Translations under genes and position numbers: made by a program | Notes under the pieces: model-generated | Seen by the model: only the letters and a program-made list of their open reading frames with translations | What the model was told of the DNA's origin: nothing | Databases searched by the model: none | NCBI GenBank assembly: GCA_010206225.2 | Contig: VIQU02000024.1 | Span: 1-64,000, forward strand | Origin: Lachnospiraceae bacterium MD308 | Lineage (GTDB): Bacteria; Bacillota; Clostridia; Lachnospirales; Lachnospiraceae | DNA length: 64,000 bases | Direction: 5' to 3' | Part shown: positions 1 through 7,647 of the stretch, in pieces | How the letters are laid out: each line of letters starts with the position of its first letter | Numbering within the stretch: position 1 is the first letter of the stretch

Positions 1-228
1 GCAGGCGTGCAGCAGGCGTGCAAGTTCCTTTGCATCATCACTCTCAAAATTCCCCCTTCCTCTGGTTGGGACTGTCCCCTCATTTGCATCATATATCTTT
101 CTCCAGTTAGAAAGAGCTGTCTTACTAATCCCCAGATTCTTTGCACACTTAGCAATCCCAAGCTCTGGATGTTCCTTCCAATACCTTACTGCATCATTCT
201 TAAATTCTTCTGTATATTGTGTAGCCAT
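1..228 (-). CDS. IS3-family transposase OrfA, N-terminal part (cut by window edge)
   Basis: Reading the minus strand from the ATG at 228 gives 76 codons without a stop, running off the left edge. The product starts MATQYTEEFKNDAVRYW and contains a helix-turn-helix (about residues 24-45, GISKTALSNWRK), followed by DDAKELARL. This is the usual layout of the small OrfA DNA-binding protein of IS3 elements, which is made together with OrfB (DDE integrase) by frameshifting. The good Shine-Dalgarno GGAGGAAT just upstream supports the start. The last codons derive from a 10-bp tandem duplication (1-10 and 12-21) and do not follow the family. OrfB would lie outside the window. Confidence 0.75.
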   Translation of the reverse strand, partial: MATQYTEEFKNDAVRYWKEHPELGIAKCAKNLGISKTALSNWRKIYDANEGTVPTRGRGNFESDDAKELARLLHAC

Positions 229-305
229 GTTCATTCCTCCATCTGTTCTATTATACTTTCCTGTTGGGAATTTTCCATGTCTAACTTGTACTAATTATAT
301 TCTAA
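229..305. mobile_element. Terminal region of the IS3-like element
   Basis: This non-coding stretch lies between the orfA start and the beginning of an unrelated truncated open frame. It should hold the terminal inverted repeat of the insertion sequence. The exact tip and target-site duplication cannot be fixed because the other end is outside the window. Confidence 0.4.
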
Positions 306-677
306 CACCAAACATCAAAAGTAACAGTTACAGGAGTTGCGGACGCAAAAAAGATAACACGTAAATGTACGATTAAAATAGTTAATTTTAAGCAGCCATT
401 CAAAAGCCTGAAAATAGATGGGAAAGACTATCGTAAGAAAGTAAAAAGCAGCGGTAACGGAATAGGAGTAAAAACAAAAAAATCGAAGATTAAGTTTAAC
501 TACAAACTGAACTCTGGATGGAAAGTAGTCGATGCCCGGGCCGACGGAAAAAAGGTGAAAAATGATAAGACATATTCACTGCCAATAGGAGAACAGTATG
601 TGGGAATTGAACTGTATGTGAAAAACAAGAAAACAGGAGAAACTGTGGCTGTCTGGGGAACTATTGAGAAGAAATAA
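306..677 (+). pseudogene. 3' remnant of a surface/Ig-like protein gene cut by the IS element
   Basis: An open frame without any start codon follows the stop at 303-305 and ends at TAA 675-677. It encodes about 123 residues rich in Lys, Val and Thr (for example SKVTVTGVADAKK and GWKVVDARADGKKV), in beta-strand-like alternation typical of C-terminal Ig-like or wall-interacting domains of secreted Clostridia proteins. The frame stops being meaningful where the IS element begins, so the 5' part of the gene was probably separated by the insertion. It sits just upstream of avd, so it might be an old DGR-associated surface protein, but no variable repeat is visible in it. Confidence 0.6.
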
Positions 678-719
678 TGATTTTATAAATCGGGATACGA
701 CTTTTAGAGTAATTATAGA

Positions 720-1115
720 ATGAAAAAACGTGAAGAAAGCGAACTGCTTGTTATCGTCAAAGCAAAGGATCTAGGGAATTACATATTTACAGTTACGGAC
801 AAATCTCCGAAGAAATTCCGGTTTTCATTAATCAGCCGGCTGCAGAATCTGGCATTATCGATGATAGAAAATCTGTACCGTGCGAATATGGTTTTTGTCA
901 AGGACAGCAAGGCGATTGATAAGATCGAGGTCCGCAAAAAATACCAGAGAGAGGCATACGTGGATTTAAAGCTTTTGGGCTATATGGCTTTGATGGCAAA
1001 AGAGCAGGGTGGAATCCTTGCCAAACAGTATGAACAGATATCTATCCGGTCAACAGAGGTTATACGCCTTCTGCTGGCATGGTCGAGAAGCGACCAGAAT
1101 AGATATAAGGGATAA
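720..1115 (+). CDS. avd: DGR accessory variability determinant (Avd), four-helix bundle
   Basis: The 131-residue basic, helical protein has the pattern of Avd proteins (S23/four-helix-bundle superfamily): a segment KFRFSLISRLQNLALSMIENLY, then a helix rich in Lys/Arg (KIEVRKKYQREAYVDLKLLGYM) and a final helix around ISIRSTEVIRLLLAW. In studied DGRs Avd forms a basic pentamer that binds the reverse transcriptase and the template RNA and is required for mutagenic homing. Its stop codon (1113-1115) is only a few bases from the template repeat, and the reverse transcriptase gene follows, which is the classical avd-TR-RT order. The start has only a weak ribosome binding site. The identification rests on fold-type pattern plus strong context. 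Confidence 0.88.
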   Translation: MKKREESELLVIVKAKDLGNYIFTVTDKSPKKFRFSLISRLQNLALSMIENLYRANMVFVKDSKAIDKIEVRKKYQREAYVDLKLLGYMALMAKEQGGILAKQYEQISIRSTEVIRLLLAWSRSDQNRYKG

Positions 1116-1122
1116 GGTTGAA

Positions 1123-1245
1123 GGTGGTGGCTGCGCTCGCCGGGCAACAATACGAATAATGCCGCGAATGTCAATAACAACGGCTACGTCAACAATAATG
1201 GTAATAATGTCAACAACAATAATGACGGTGTGCGAGCTGATTTGA
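1123..1245 (+). repeat. DGR template repeat (TR)
   Basis: The 123-bp segment matches the variable repeat at 3854-3976 without gaps (99 of 123 identical). Of its 40 adenines, 20 differ in the variable repeat; of the 83 other bases only 4 differ. In the reading frame of the target it contains 17 AAC/AAT codons, the codons that give the most amino-acid choices under A-specific mutagenesis. Similarity may extend to 1119 (TGAA against TGCT), but an unmutated copy of that extension would put a TGA stop into the target, so the functional edge is probably at 1123. Confidence 0.95.
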
Positions 1246-1492
1246 GATGGCTGTGGCCTGTAACTATGCTTATGCAAGTATAGTCTGTGCCAATATTTCA
1301 AAGGAACCGAATCCCGTTCCGGCAACGGAAGAACAAGGACCGCCAGATGGAGGAGACAAAGGATTTCCTTTCTTCGCAGCTTTATGCCGGAATACATATA
1401 AGCTGATTGTATCAGGGCATAAAGCTGTTCTGACGGTAAATAAAGCAGAAAGTAAAAGTAGAAAATAAGTGTGGAATATATTAAAATAAAAG
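1246..1492 (+). ncRNA. DGR RNA spacer between TR and RT gene
   Basis: This 247-bp stretch between the template repeat and the reverse transcriptase start has no convincing gene; a 73-codon frame at 1247-1468 lacks a ribosome binding site and resembles nothing known. In the Bordetella phage DGR the cDNA is primed from RNA immediately downstream of TR, so this stretch is expected to be the structured part of the TR RNA. A hairpin is visible: GGAAC 1303-1307 pairs with GTTCC 1316-1320. Its limits are inferred, not seen. Confidence 0.55.
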
Positions 1493-2563
1493 ATGAAGTT
1501 TGAAGATGTATACCAGTTTCAGAATCTGTATCAGGCACATGTGAAGTCAAGGCGGGGAAAGCGCGGGCGGAGGGAAGTCATTAATTTTGAACTTGACCTG
1601 GGGCAGCAGCTCTGCCAGCTTCAATGGGAACTGCGTACAGGGATATATACGCCAAAACCATATAAGCAGTTCCAGATCTACGATCCAAAGAAGAGAATGA
1701 TCCATGCGCTGCAGTATCGTGATAGAATCGTACAACATTCCTTGTGTGACAATATCATCGAGCCATATACGGAACGGCATCTGATCTATGACAATGCCGC
1801 CAGCCGAAAAGGAAAAGGAACGCATTTTGCCATGAACCGTCTGGACGGCTTCCTCCATAGCTTTTACAAAGCGTATGGAATCAGTGGATATTTCCTGAAA
1901 TACGATATTCACAAATTTTTCGACAGTATTGATCATGAGATATTATATCGGCTATATGAGAAGGCTTTCTGTCAGGATACAGAGATATGTACATTGATCC
2001 GGCTGTTTATAGACAGCTATGAGACGGCGCCGGGGAAAGGACTCCCGCTGGGCAATCAGACAAGCTCATGGTTCGCCCTGTATTATCTGGACGGGCTGGA
2101 CAGGCTTATCAAAGAAAAGCTTCATATCAGATACTATACAAGATACATGGATGACGGGATATTGCTTCATCCGTCGAGAGACTATCTGCGGGAGTGCCTG
2201 ATTAAGATGCAGGAATATGTGGGGGAGAAGAGGAAACTGGAATTTAATCAAAAGACACAGATTATACCGATTTCTCAGGGAGTCGATTATCTGGGCTTCC
2301 ATTTCTATATGACGGATACCGGAAAAGTAGTAAGGAAGCTTCGGACAAGCAATAAGAAACGGATGAAACGGAAAATAAAAAGATACCGCCATGCGTACCG
2401 GACAGGAGTGATGGAGATGAGCGATATCAGCAGAAGCATGGCAAGCTATTTGGGGCATCTGTCCCACGGAGATACATATTATCTGAGGAAGAATATATTG
2501 GAGCATTTGGTTTTATCAAAACAGACAGAGGAAGAGAGGAGCAAAGGAGGAGAGGAAGAATGA
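1493..2563 (+). CDS. DGR reverse transcriptase
   Basis: This 356-residue single-domain reverse transcriptase has no maturase or endonuclease domain. Visible motifs are YDIHKFFDSID (residues 137-147, first catalytic Asp 138), LPLGNQTSSWFALYYLD (184-200) and the catalytic YMDD box (218-221), followed by LEFNQKTQI and DYLGF. Short length, a TR just upstream and a VR-bearing gene just downstream identify it as the DGR enzyme that makes A-mutagenised cDNA from the TR RNA. Oddity: DGR enzymes usually show (I/L/V)GxxxSQ in the fourth block, and here it reads LGNQTSS, with Ser in place of Gln. The stop overlaps the target's start (ATGA, 2560-2563), which implies coupled translation. The start lacks a strong Shine-Dalgarno sequence. 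Confidence 0.93.
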   Translation: MKFEDVYQFQNLYQAHVKSRRGKRGRREVINFELDLGQQLCQLQWELRTGIYTPKPYKQFQIYDPKKRMIHALQYRDRIVQHSLCDNIIEPYTERHLIYDNAASRKGKGTHFAMNRLDGFLHSFYKAYGISGYFLKYDIHKFFDSIDHEILYRLYEKAFCQDTEICTLIRLFIDSYETAPGKGLPLGNQTSSWFALYYLDGLDRLIKEKLHIRYYTRYMDDGILLHPSRDYLRECLIKMQEYVGEKRKLEFNQKTQIIPISQGVDYLGFHFYMTDTGKVVRKLRTSNKKRMKRKIKRYRHAYRTGVMEMSDISRSMASYLGHLSHGDTYYLRKNILEHLVLSKQTEEERSKGGEEE

Positions 2564-5500
2564 AAAAGAAAAGTGTAACCCGTAAAATGACAGCTTTCTT
2601 ACTTGCGGCGGCGATGTGTGTAAGCCTGTGTACCGAATTTACTGCCAATGCGCAGGAAGTCTCTGAAGGCACACAGCAGCAGGCGGAAGAGAAAGAGCAT
2701 GCCGGACAGACCGGGCAGAGCAAAGAAGCAGAACAAACCGGGAGCAGTATGCCTAAGGGAGAGGAAAACAAGGAAACTAACGTACAGAAAGCCTCCGGGG
2801 CAGATAACGATAAAGCAGGAACGGCAGATGCAGCAAAAGATACAATAGCAGATGCGACAACAGACACGACAGGGAAGAACGAGGCCGGAGTGTCAGAGAC
2901 TTCTGAGGAACAACAAAGCCGGAAGAAGGAGGATGAGGAAAATAAGGAAAATACAGAGGCGATAGAAGCGCAGGAGGTGTCAGAACAGGCTGATGAAACA
3001 GCCGCCGTGCAGGAGATGGCGCTGCTTTCCGCCTCTGGTCTGAACAATCCAAGGATTGAAAAAGATTCCAGCATGACGGCGGAGCAGAAAGTGACATGGG
3101 ACTGTGTTTGGTTCGGGAGTTATCCGCAGGCGGAGGTCGTGCCTTCGGCAAACGATTATACGGCTGTAGACAAAAGTATGCGAAAAAGTGGTGATATCAT
3201 AGAAGACAGTGGTCTGTACAACAAGCTTAAGAGCGCATCCGGGTGGAACACTAACAATGATATCACACTAGACGGGAATCAATACCGCAGGATGAAAAAG
3301 AGTGACGCTACTTACGCACCCTCTGGAAGCAGCAGTTATTATAACTGGTCAGATTATGACACTTACCATTATTTCAAATATGAGCCGATTAAATGGCGGG
3401 TGTTGAAAGTAAACGGGAATCAGGCGTTCCTTTTGTCGGATATCGCATTAGACGACCAAAGGTATCATACAGTATCTGAGAGTATTACATGGGAGACAAG
3501 TACCATCCGGAGCTGGCTGAACGGCTATGGCGCTTCATCGAATAAACAAGGGAAGGATTACAGCAGTAAGAACTTTATCGGAAGCGCATTCTCCGGAAAT
3601 GAAAAGTCAGCAATCGTAAATACTTCTGTAGTAAATGATAATAATATCAATTATGGAACAGAAGGAGGAAATAATACGACAGATAAGATCTTCCTTCTGT
3701 CGGAATCGGAAGTTTACGGGGACAATGCAGTGACGCATGGATTTGTGTCTTCATACAATACTTATGATGAAGCACGCAGATGTAAGAGCAGCATTTATGC
3801 AAAGGCGATGGGAACATATAGCAGTACAAGTAATGCGTATAAGGGCAACTGCTGGTGGTGGCTGCGCTCGCCGGGCGGCGGGACGAATAGTGCCGCGTAT
3901 GTCTATGGCCGCGGCGGCGTCGACAATGATGGTGGGGATGTCTACAACAATGATGATGGTGTGCGAGCTGCTTTGAATCTTAATCTGTCATCTAATCTCT
4001 ATACCTATGCGGGGACGGTGAGTTCTGATGGAACGAAGAATGAGGTGGGCGGCGGAAGCAGTACAGAGCCGGAAACACCAACCAATCCAACGGAGAAAAA
4101 ATACAAAGAAAATATTATCAAAGCGCTCCCTAATATGAGCAATCTTGGCTCTGCGACCTTAAAAGGTCCGGAGATATCAATTGTCGGGAATAAGTTCAAT
4201 TTATTTCAGACAGATATGAATATGTCCCTGCCGTTTTGGGGCAATGTTGAGGTTCAGGCAGATGAAAGCAAAAAAACAGTAAAGGTATTAATTGGAACAA
4301 AAGGAAAAGGACTTAGTACGGAAAATGATGATGCTTACTGGACGAATACCTATAAAGATGTAAAGTCTTTTGTACAAAAGTGCGGTGGAACCGTAGATAC
4401 GACAAAGTTGTGGAATCAGTTTTCAAGTATGCGCGGAAAGTTAAAAGAATTTGATGCGAATGCTGTGTTTAAGGCAAAAGGGAATGTTGCCGGATATATG
4501 GAACTGCAGATGAATGATGACGGAAGTATAAAAAATATTCTGGAAGGAGGCATCGCGGCAGGATTTAATGCAGGTGCAAGTGTGAGAGCACCTCTTTGGT
4601 GGATCGTGTACTCGGAGTTTGGGATAGGCGGCTCTGTTGATGGGAAATTGTACCTGACTACTCAGAATACAAAAGCAATTACAGCAAAAGGAGAGATTGG
4701 ACTGGCAATAAAGCCGTCGATTGCCCTTGGTGCGGATGTAGTGATTGCGGATGTGAAAGGTGGGCTGGAAGGAACAATTGCGGGCAAGGTGACATTTCCA
4801 TGGCGCCAGTTTCAGGAATCGGTATACGCGTATATGACGGGAAAGCTTTTCATAAAAGTGGATACAGTCGTTCCCGGATTAAGCGGAGAATTCCCGTATA
4901 ATTTCCCGAAGATGGAATTGTACCCCAATCTTGGAAATGTGACAAGAGATTTTTCGGAGCTGCAATACAGCGCTCCGAAACCGGTCAGCAGCCAGATGGT
5001 AAAGAAGATGTCGAAAAACAGCAGGAATTCGGTAGACACAACAAGGGAATCGCTTGTATATGAAAATGCGGAACCCGAGATGGCAGCTCTTCCTGACGGC
5101 CGGCTCTTAATGACATATCTGGACGATACAAGCGAGCAGGCGAAGCTGTCGTACCGCTTGTATAACGGCGGGCAATGGTCGGAATCAAAGACGGTATGGG
5201 ACGGCGGCAATCTGGACACGGCGGGATACCTGTACCAGCATAACGGCTCTGCATATGTAATCTTTGAGAGCAGTAATCAGGAGATAACAAAGGATATGGT
5301 CGCGGAACAGATTGCGGGCGCTATGGAGCTTTATGTGGCAAAACTTGCCGGGGATGCATTTGAAGAGCCTGTAAGGCTGGGAACGGGTGCTACATGGAAA
5401 TACGCATATCAGCTTGTAGAACACAGCGGCGCTTTATGCGCGGTCTGGGCGGAAAACTCTGAAAATGATATTATGCTCCAGTCGGGACAGACTGTAATAT

Positions 5501-7329
5501 ATGAAAGCAGCCTGAACGGCACATGGCAGGAACCTTCCCAGATTGCTGATATAGGACAAGTATTGACAGAGACAGTATCTGGAACAGTAGGCGGCACATT
5601 TGTTACTGCATATATCAAAGACGGTCAGATATATATCAAGGACCAACTGCTGGATGCCGGCAGCGCCGGGGAAAAGGCGGACAGCCTGCGGATTCAGGAT
5701 GGCGTGCTGTACACAAGGATTGATGGGATGTTATACGCATATGACGGGGAACAGCTAAAGGCAGAAAATGTAGAATGTACTGCTTCGTATCAGGTTTATG
5801 GAAATACCGTATACTGGATTCAGCAGAATAATTTTAAGAGCGAAGTCCTAAGCCAGCCGTTAGGCAGCGGGGCAGGCCCGGTTGCAGTCACAGATGAGGG
5901 CGGTTATGTAGGCGGCTTTACAATGGCCCAAAATGCACAAGGAAAGCCTGTGTTTGCCTACACTTATCAGCCGGTAAGCGAAAATGCAGGAGGAAACCCG
6001 TATGGGGCGACCATTTTAAAATGTACGGAGGATATAACCAGATGCCAGGCAGAAGTGACGAATGCAGCGTATGATATCTTATCGTTTGTGCCGGGGAAAG
6101 GAAACCCAATCCATGTAACAATCTGCAACACAGGTACAGAAACCTTAAGCAATGTACAGCTTGTAATTTCAGACGGGGATAAGGTTATCTATAGTGGTAA
6201 GGCTGCAGAGTCCTTAAAGGCGGGGGAAAGCAAGGAATGTGAGATTGCTGTACAGATACCGGAAGATTTTTCGAAATCGGATTTATTGTTTGCACTGACG
6301 GCAGACCAGCAATTCAAGAAAGAGGCAGCAAAAAAATATGAGTTTGAATATTGCGATACCGATATCGAAGTGGCAGAGAATGGTATTGATGAAATTGCGG
6401 TAAAGAATAATTCCCAAACAACCGCCTCCAATGTGACAGTTATTTTACGGGATCAGAATGAAAACGGCGCTGAAATCCGAAAAATAACCGTAGGGAACCT
6501 GAAATCCGGAGAGTCAAAAATAATTTCTGTAAATGAAGACTGGAAAAAAGTAACAGAATATATGTACTGCAGAGTAACACAAGACGCAGATGAATACGAA
6601 TTGTGGAACAATAGCCTTGTAATGAAAAAACAAGGCAGCGGGGAAGACGATGGAAATAGCGGAGACGATGGAAACGGCGGAAACAATGGAGATGATGGAA
6701 ACGATGGAAACGGCGGAAACAATGGAGGCAATAGCAGCCCTAATGTACCGGGCCCATCACAAGAATCAAAGAATCCGCCGGCAGTTTCAAATCCAAAAAC
6801 ACCGGTAAAAGTTGCTAAGATTACGCTTTCCGGCATTTCCAAAAAGATAGCTGCCGGAAAGAAGGTGAAGCTGGCTGTTTCCATTAAGCCTTCCAATGCC
6901 GTGAATAAAAAGCTTATCTGGAAATCAAGCAACAAAAAGGTTGCTACGGTGAACAGTAAAGGTGTTGTCACCATAAAGAAAAAAACCGGCGGCAAAAAAG
7001 TGACGATTACGGCAACAGCGACAGACGGAAGCAAAGTAAAAGCAACGTATAAAATCACTTCCATGAAAGGAGTGGTAAAGAAGGTAGACATCTCTGGAAA
7101 GAAAACAGTAAAAGCCGGAAAGACATTAAAACTGAAAGCCAAAGTCACAGCGTCAAAAAAAGCGAATAAAACACTGAAATGGACAAGCAGCAATAAAAAG
7201 TACGCGACGGTAAGCAGCTCCGGCAAGGTAAAGGCGCTAAAGGCGGGGAAAGGAAAGAAAGTCAAGATTACCGCTATGGCGACAGACGGGAGCGGCAAGA
7301 AGAAGTCGGTAACAATTAAAATCAAGTAA
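2560..7329 (+). CDS. DGR target: secreted DUF6273 protein with internal variable region and two BIG2 domains
   Basis: The 1589-residue protein has a signal peptide (about 1-31, cleavage near ANA/QE) and an acidic, Gln/Thr-rich low-complexity linker (about 33-155). A DUF6273/C-type-lectin-like domain follows (about 178-490, from WFGSYPQAEV through WWWLRSPG to ALNLNL). Then come a long middle region of unknown fold, beta-rich repeats, a Gly/Asn/Asp linker and two lysine-rich bacterial Ig-like (BIG2) domains at about 1418-1505 and 1506-1589. No LPXTG motif is seen, so it may be secreted or held by wall interactions. The variable residues (about 440-471) lie in the lectin-like domain, the ligand-binding part in other DGR targets. 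It overlaps the RT gene by 4 bp and a strong terminator follows. Its natural ligand is unknown. Confidence 0.9.
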   Translation: MKKKSVTRKMTAFLLAAAMCVSLCTEFTANAQEVSEGTQQQAEEKEHAGQTGQSKEAEQTGSSMPKGEENKETNVQKASGADNDKAGTADAAKDTIADATTDTTGKNEAGVSETSEEQQSRKKEDEENKENTEAIEAQEVSEQADETAAVQEMALLSASGLNNPRIEKDSSMTAEQKVTWDCVWFGSYPQAEVVPSANDYTAVDKSMRKSGDIIEDSGLYNKLKSASGWNTNNDITLDGNQYRRMKKSDATYAPSGSSSYYNWSDYDTYHYFKYEPIKWRVLKVNGNQAFLLSDIALDDQRYHTVSESITWETSTIRSWLNGYGASSNKQGKDYSSKNFIGSAFSGNEKSAIVNTSVVNDNNINYGTEGGNNTTDKIFLLSESEVYGDNAVTHGFVSSYNTYDEARRCKSSIYAKAMGTYSSTSNAYKGNCWWWLRSPGGGTNSAAYVYGRGGVDNDGGDVYNNDDGVRAALNLNLSSNLYTYAGTVSSDGTKNEVGGGSSTEPETPTNPTEKKYKENIIKALPNMSNLGSATLKGPEISIVGNKFNLFQTDMNMSLPFWGNVEVQADESKKTVKVLIGTKGKGLSTENDDAYWTNTYKDVKSFVQKCGGTVDTTKLWNQFSSMRGKLKEFDANAVFKAKGNVAGYMELQMNDDGSIKNILEGGIAAGFNAGASVRAPLWWIVYSEFGIGGSVDGKLYLTTQNTKAITAKGEIGLAIKPSIALGADVVIADVKGGLEGTIAGKVTFPWRQFQESVYAYMTGKLFIKVDTVVPGLSGEFPYNFPKMELYPNLGNVTRDFSELQYSAPKPVSSQMVKKMSKNSRNSVDTTRESLVYENAEPEMAALPDGRLLMTYLDDTSEQAKLSYRLYNGGQWSESKTVWDGGNLDTAGYLYQHNGSAYVIFESSNQEITKDMVAEQIAGAMELYVAKLAGDAFEEPVRLGTGATWKYAYQLVEHSGALCAVWAENSENDIMLQSGQTVIYESSLNGTWQEPSQIADIGQVLTETVSGTVGGTFVTAYIKDGQIYIKDQLLDAGSAGEKADSLRIQDGVLYTRIDGMLYAYDGEQLKAENVECTASYQVYGNTVYWIQQNNFKSEVLSQPLGSGAGPVAVTDEGGYVGGFTMAQNAQGKPVFAYTYQPVSENAGGNPYGATILKCTEDITRCQAEVTNAAYDILSFVPGKGNPIHVTICNTGTETLSNVQLVISDGDKVIYSGKAAESLKAGESKECEIAVQIPEDFSKSDLLFALTADQQFKKEAAKKYEFEYCDTDIEVAENGIDEIAVKNNSQTTASNVTVILRDQNENGAEIRKITVGNLKSGESKIISVNEDWKKVTEYMYCRVTQDADEYELWNNSLVMKKQGSGEDDGNSGDDGNGGNNGDDGNDGNGGNNGGNSSPNVPGPSQESKNPPAVSNPKTPVKVAKITLSGISKKIAAGKKVKLAVSIKPSNAVNKKLIWKSSNKKVATVNSKGVVTIKKKTGGKKVTITATATDGSKVKATYKITSMKGVVKKVDISGKKTVKAGKTLKLKAKVTASKKANKTLKWTSSNKKYATVSSSGKVKALKAGKGKKVKITAMATDGSGKKKSVTIKIK
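3854..3976 (+). repeat. DGR variable repeat (VR) in the DUF6273 domain
   Basis: This is the counterpart of the template at 1123-1245, with a constant offset of 2731 and no gaps. A-site changes go to G, T and C. At protein level, template Asn codons have become Gly, Ser, Tyr, Arg and Asp, while framework codons (Leu-Arg-Ser-Pro-Gly, Val, Gly-Val-Arg) are kept. Four differences are not at template A: T1151 to G3882, T1185 to G3916, T1205 to G3936 and C1226 to T3957. The nearly invariant 3' end (3958-3976, one difference) is the likely initiation-of-mutagenic-homing site. Confidence 0.95.
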
Positions 7330-7336
7330 CATTGAA

Positions 7337-7382
7337 AATCAGCAGGATATCATGACAGACAGATATCCTGCTGATTATTGTT
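7337..7382 (+). terminator. Rho-independent terminator after the DGR target
   Basis: A perfect 15-bp stem (7337-7351 with 7362-7376) with a 10-nt loop lies just after the stop codon. The T-tract after it is only modest. It closes the DGR transcription unit. Confidence 0.75.
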
Positions 7383-7647
7383 ACTGCGCTTCTGGCAGAT
7401 TTTTAAATTTATTGTTGTAAAGTTTTGCGGACAGTGATAGCATTGATGTGTAAGTTGAAGTTCTAAAACATTTCGTAATGAGCGGCATTTCGCCAAAGAA
7501 TCCAACAAATAAAAACAAACCAAAGATTTATTGATGAACAGTTTCCAAAAGGGGTGGTGCGTATGATTGTGCTGTTATTTTTTTGATGCGGCTGAAAAGG
7601 AAGACTATTAATTTTATAATATTTATGCTAAACTTAGGAGGAGATAT
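7383..7647. other. Intergenic region between DGR and Rpn-like gene
   Basis: No gene, repeat of the TR/VR or RNA structure is recognised here. The last 50 bp are AT-rich (TTTTATAATATTTATG) and probably hold the promoter of the next gene, which has a clear ribosome binding site (AGGAGGAGAT) before its ATG. Confidence 0.4.

Noticed and set aside
1119-1122. Extension of the TR by TGAA (VR has TGCT)
   Set aside because: Unmutated copying would put a stop codon in the target at residue 431, so these bases are probably outside the repeat.
1009-1245. 78-codon frame across the template repeat
   Set aside because: It overlaps avd and only reflects TR sequence; the related frame at 3737-3976 exists because TR and VR align.
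1247-1468. 73-codon frame between TR and RT
   Set aside because: No ribosome binding site and no family resemblance. The position fits the DGR RNA better.
6453-7325. 290-codon minus-strand frame opposite the BIG2 region
   Set aside because: A shadow of the Lys-rich target gene; the resulting Phe/Thr-rich protein has no start signals or domains.
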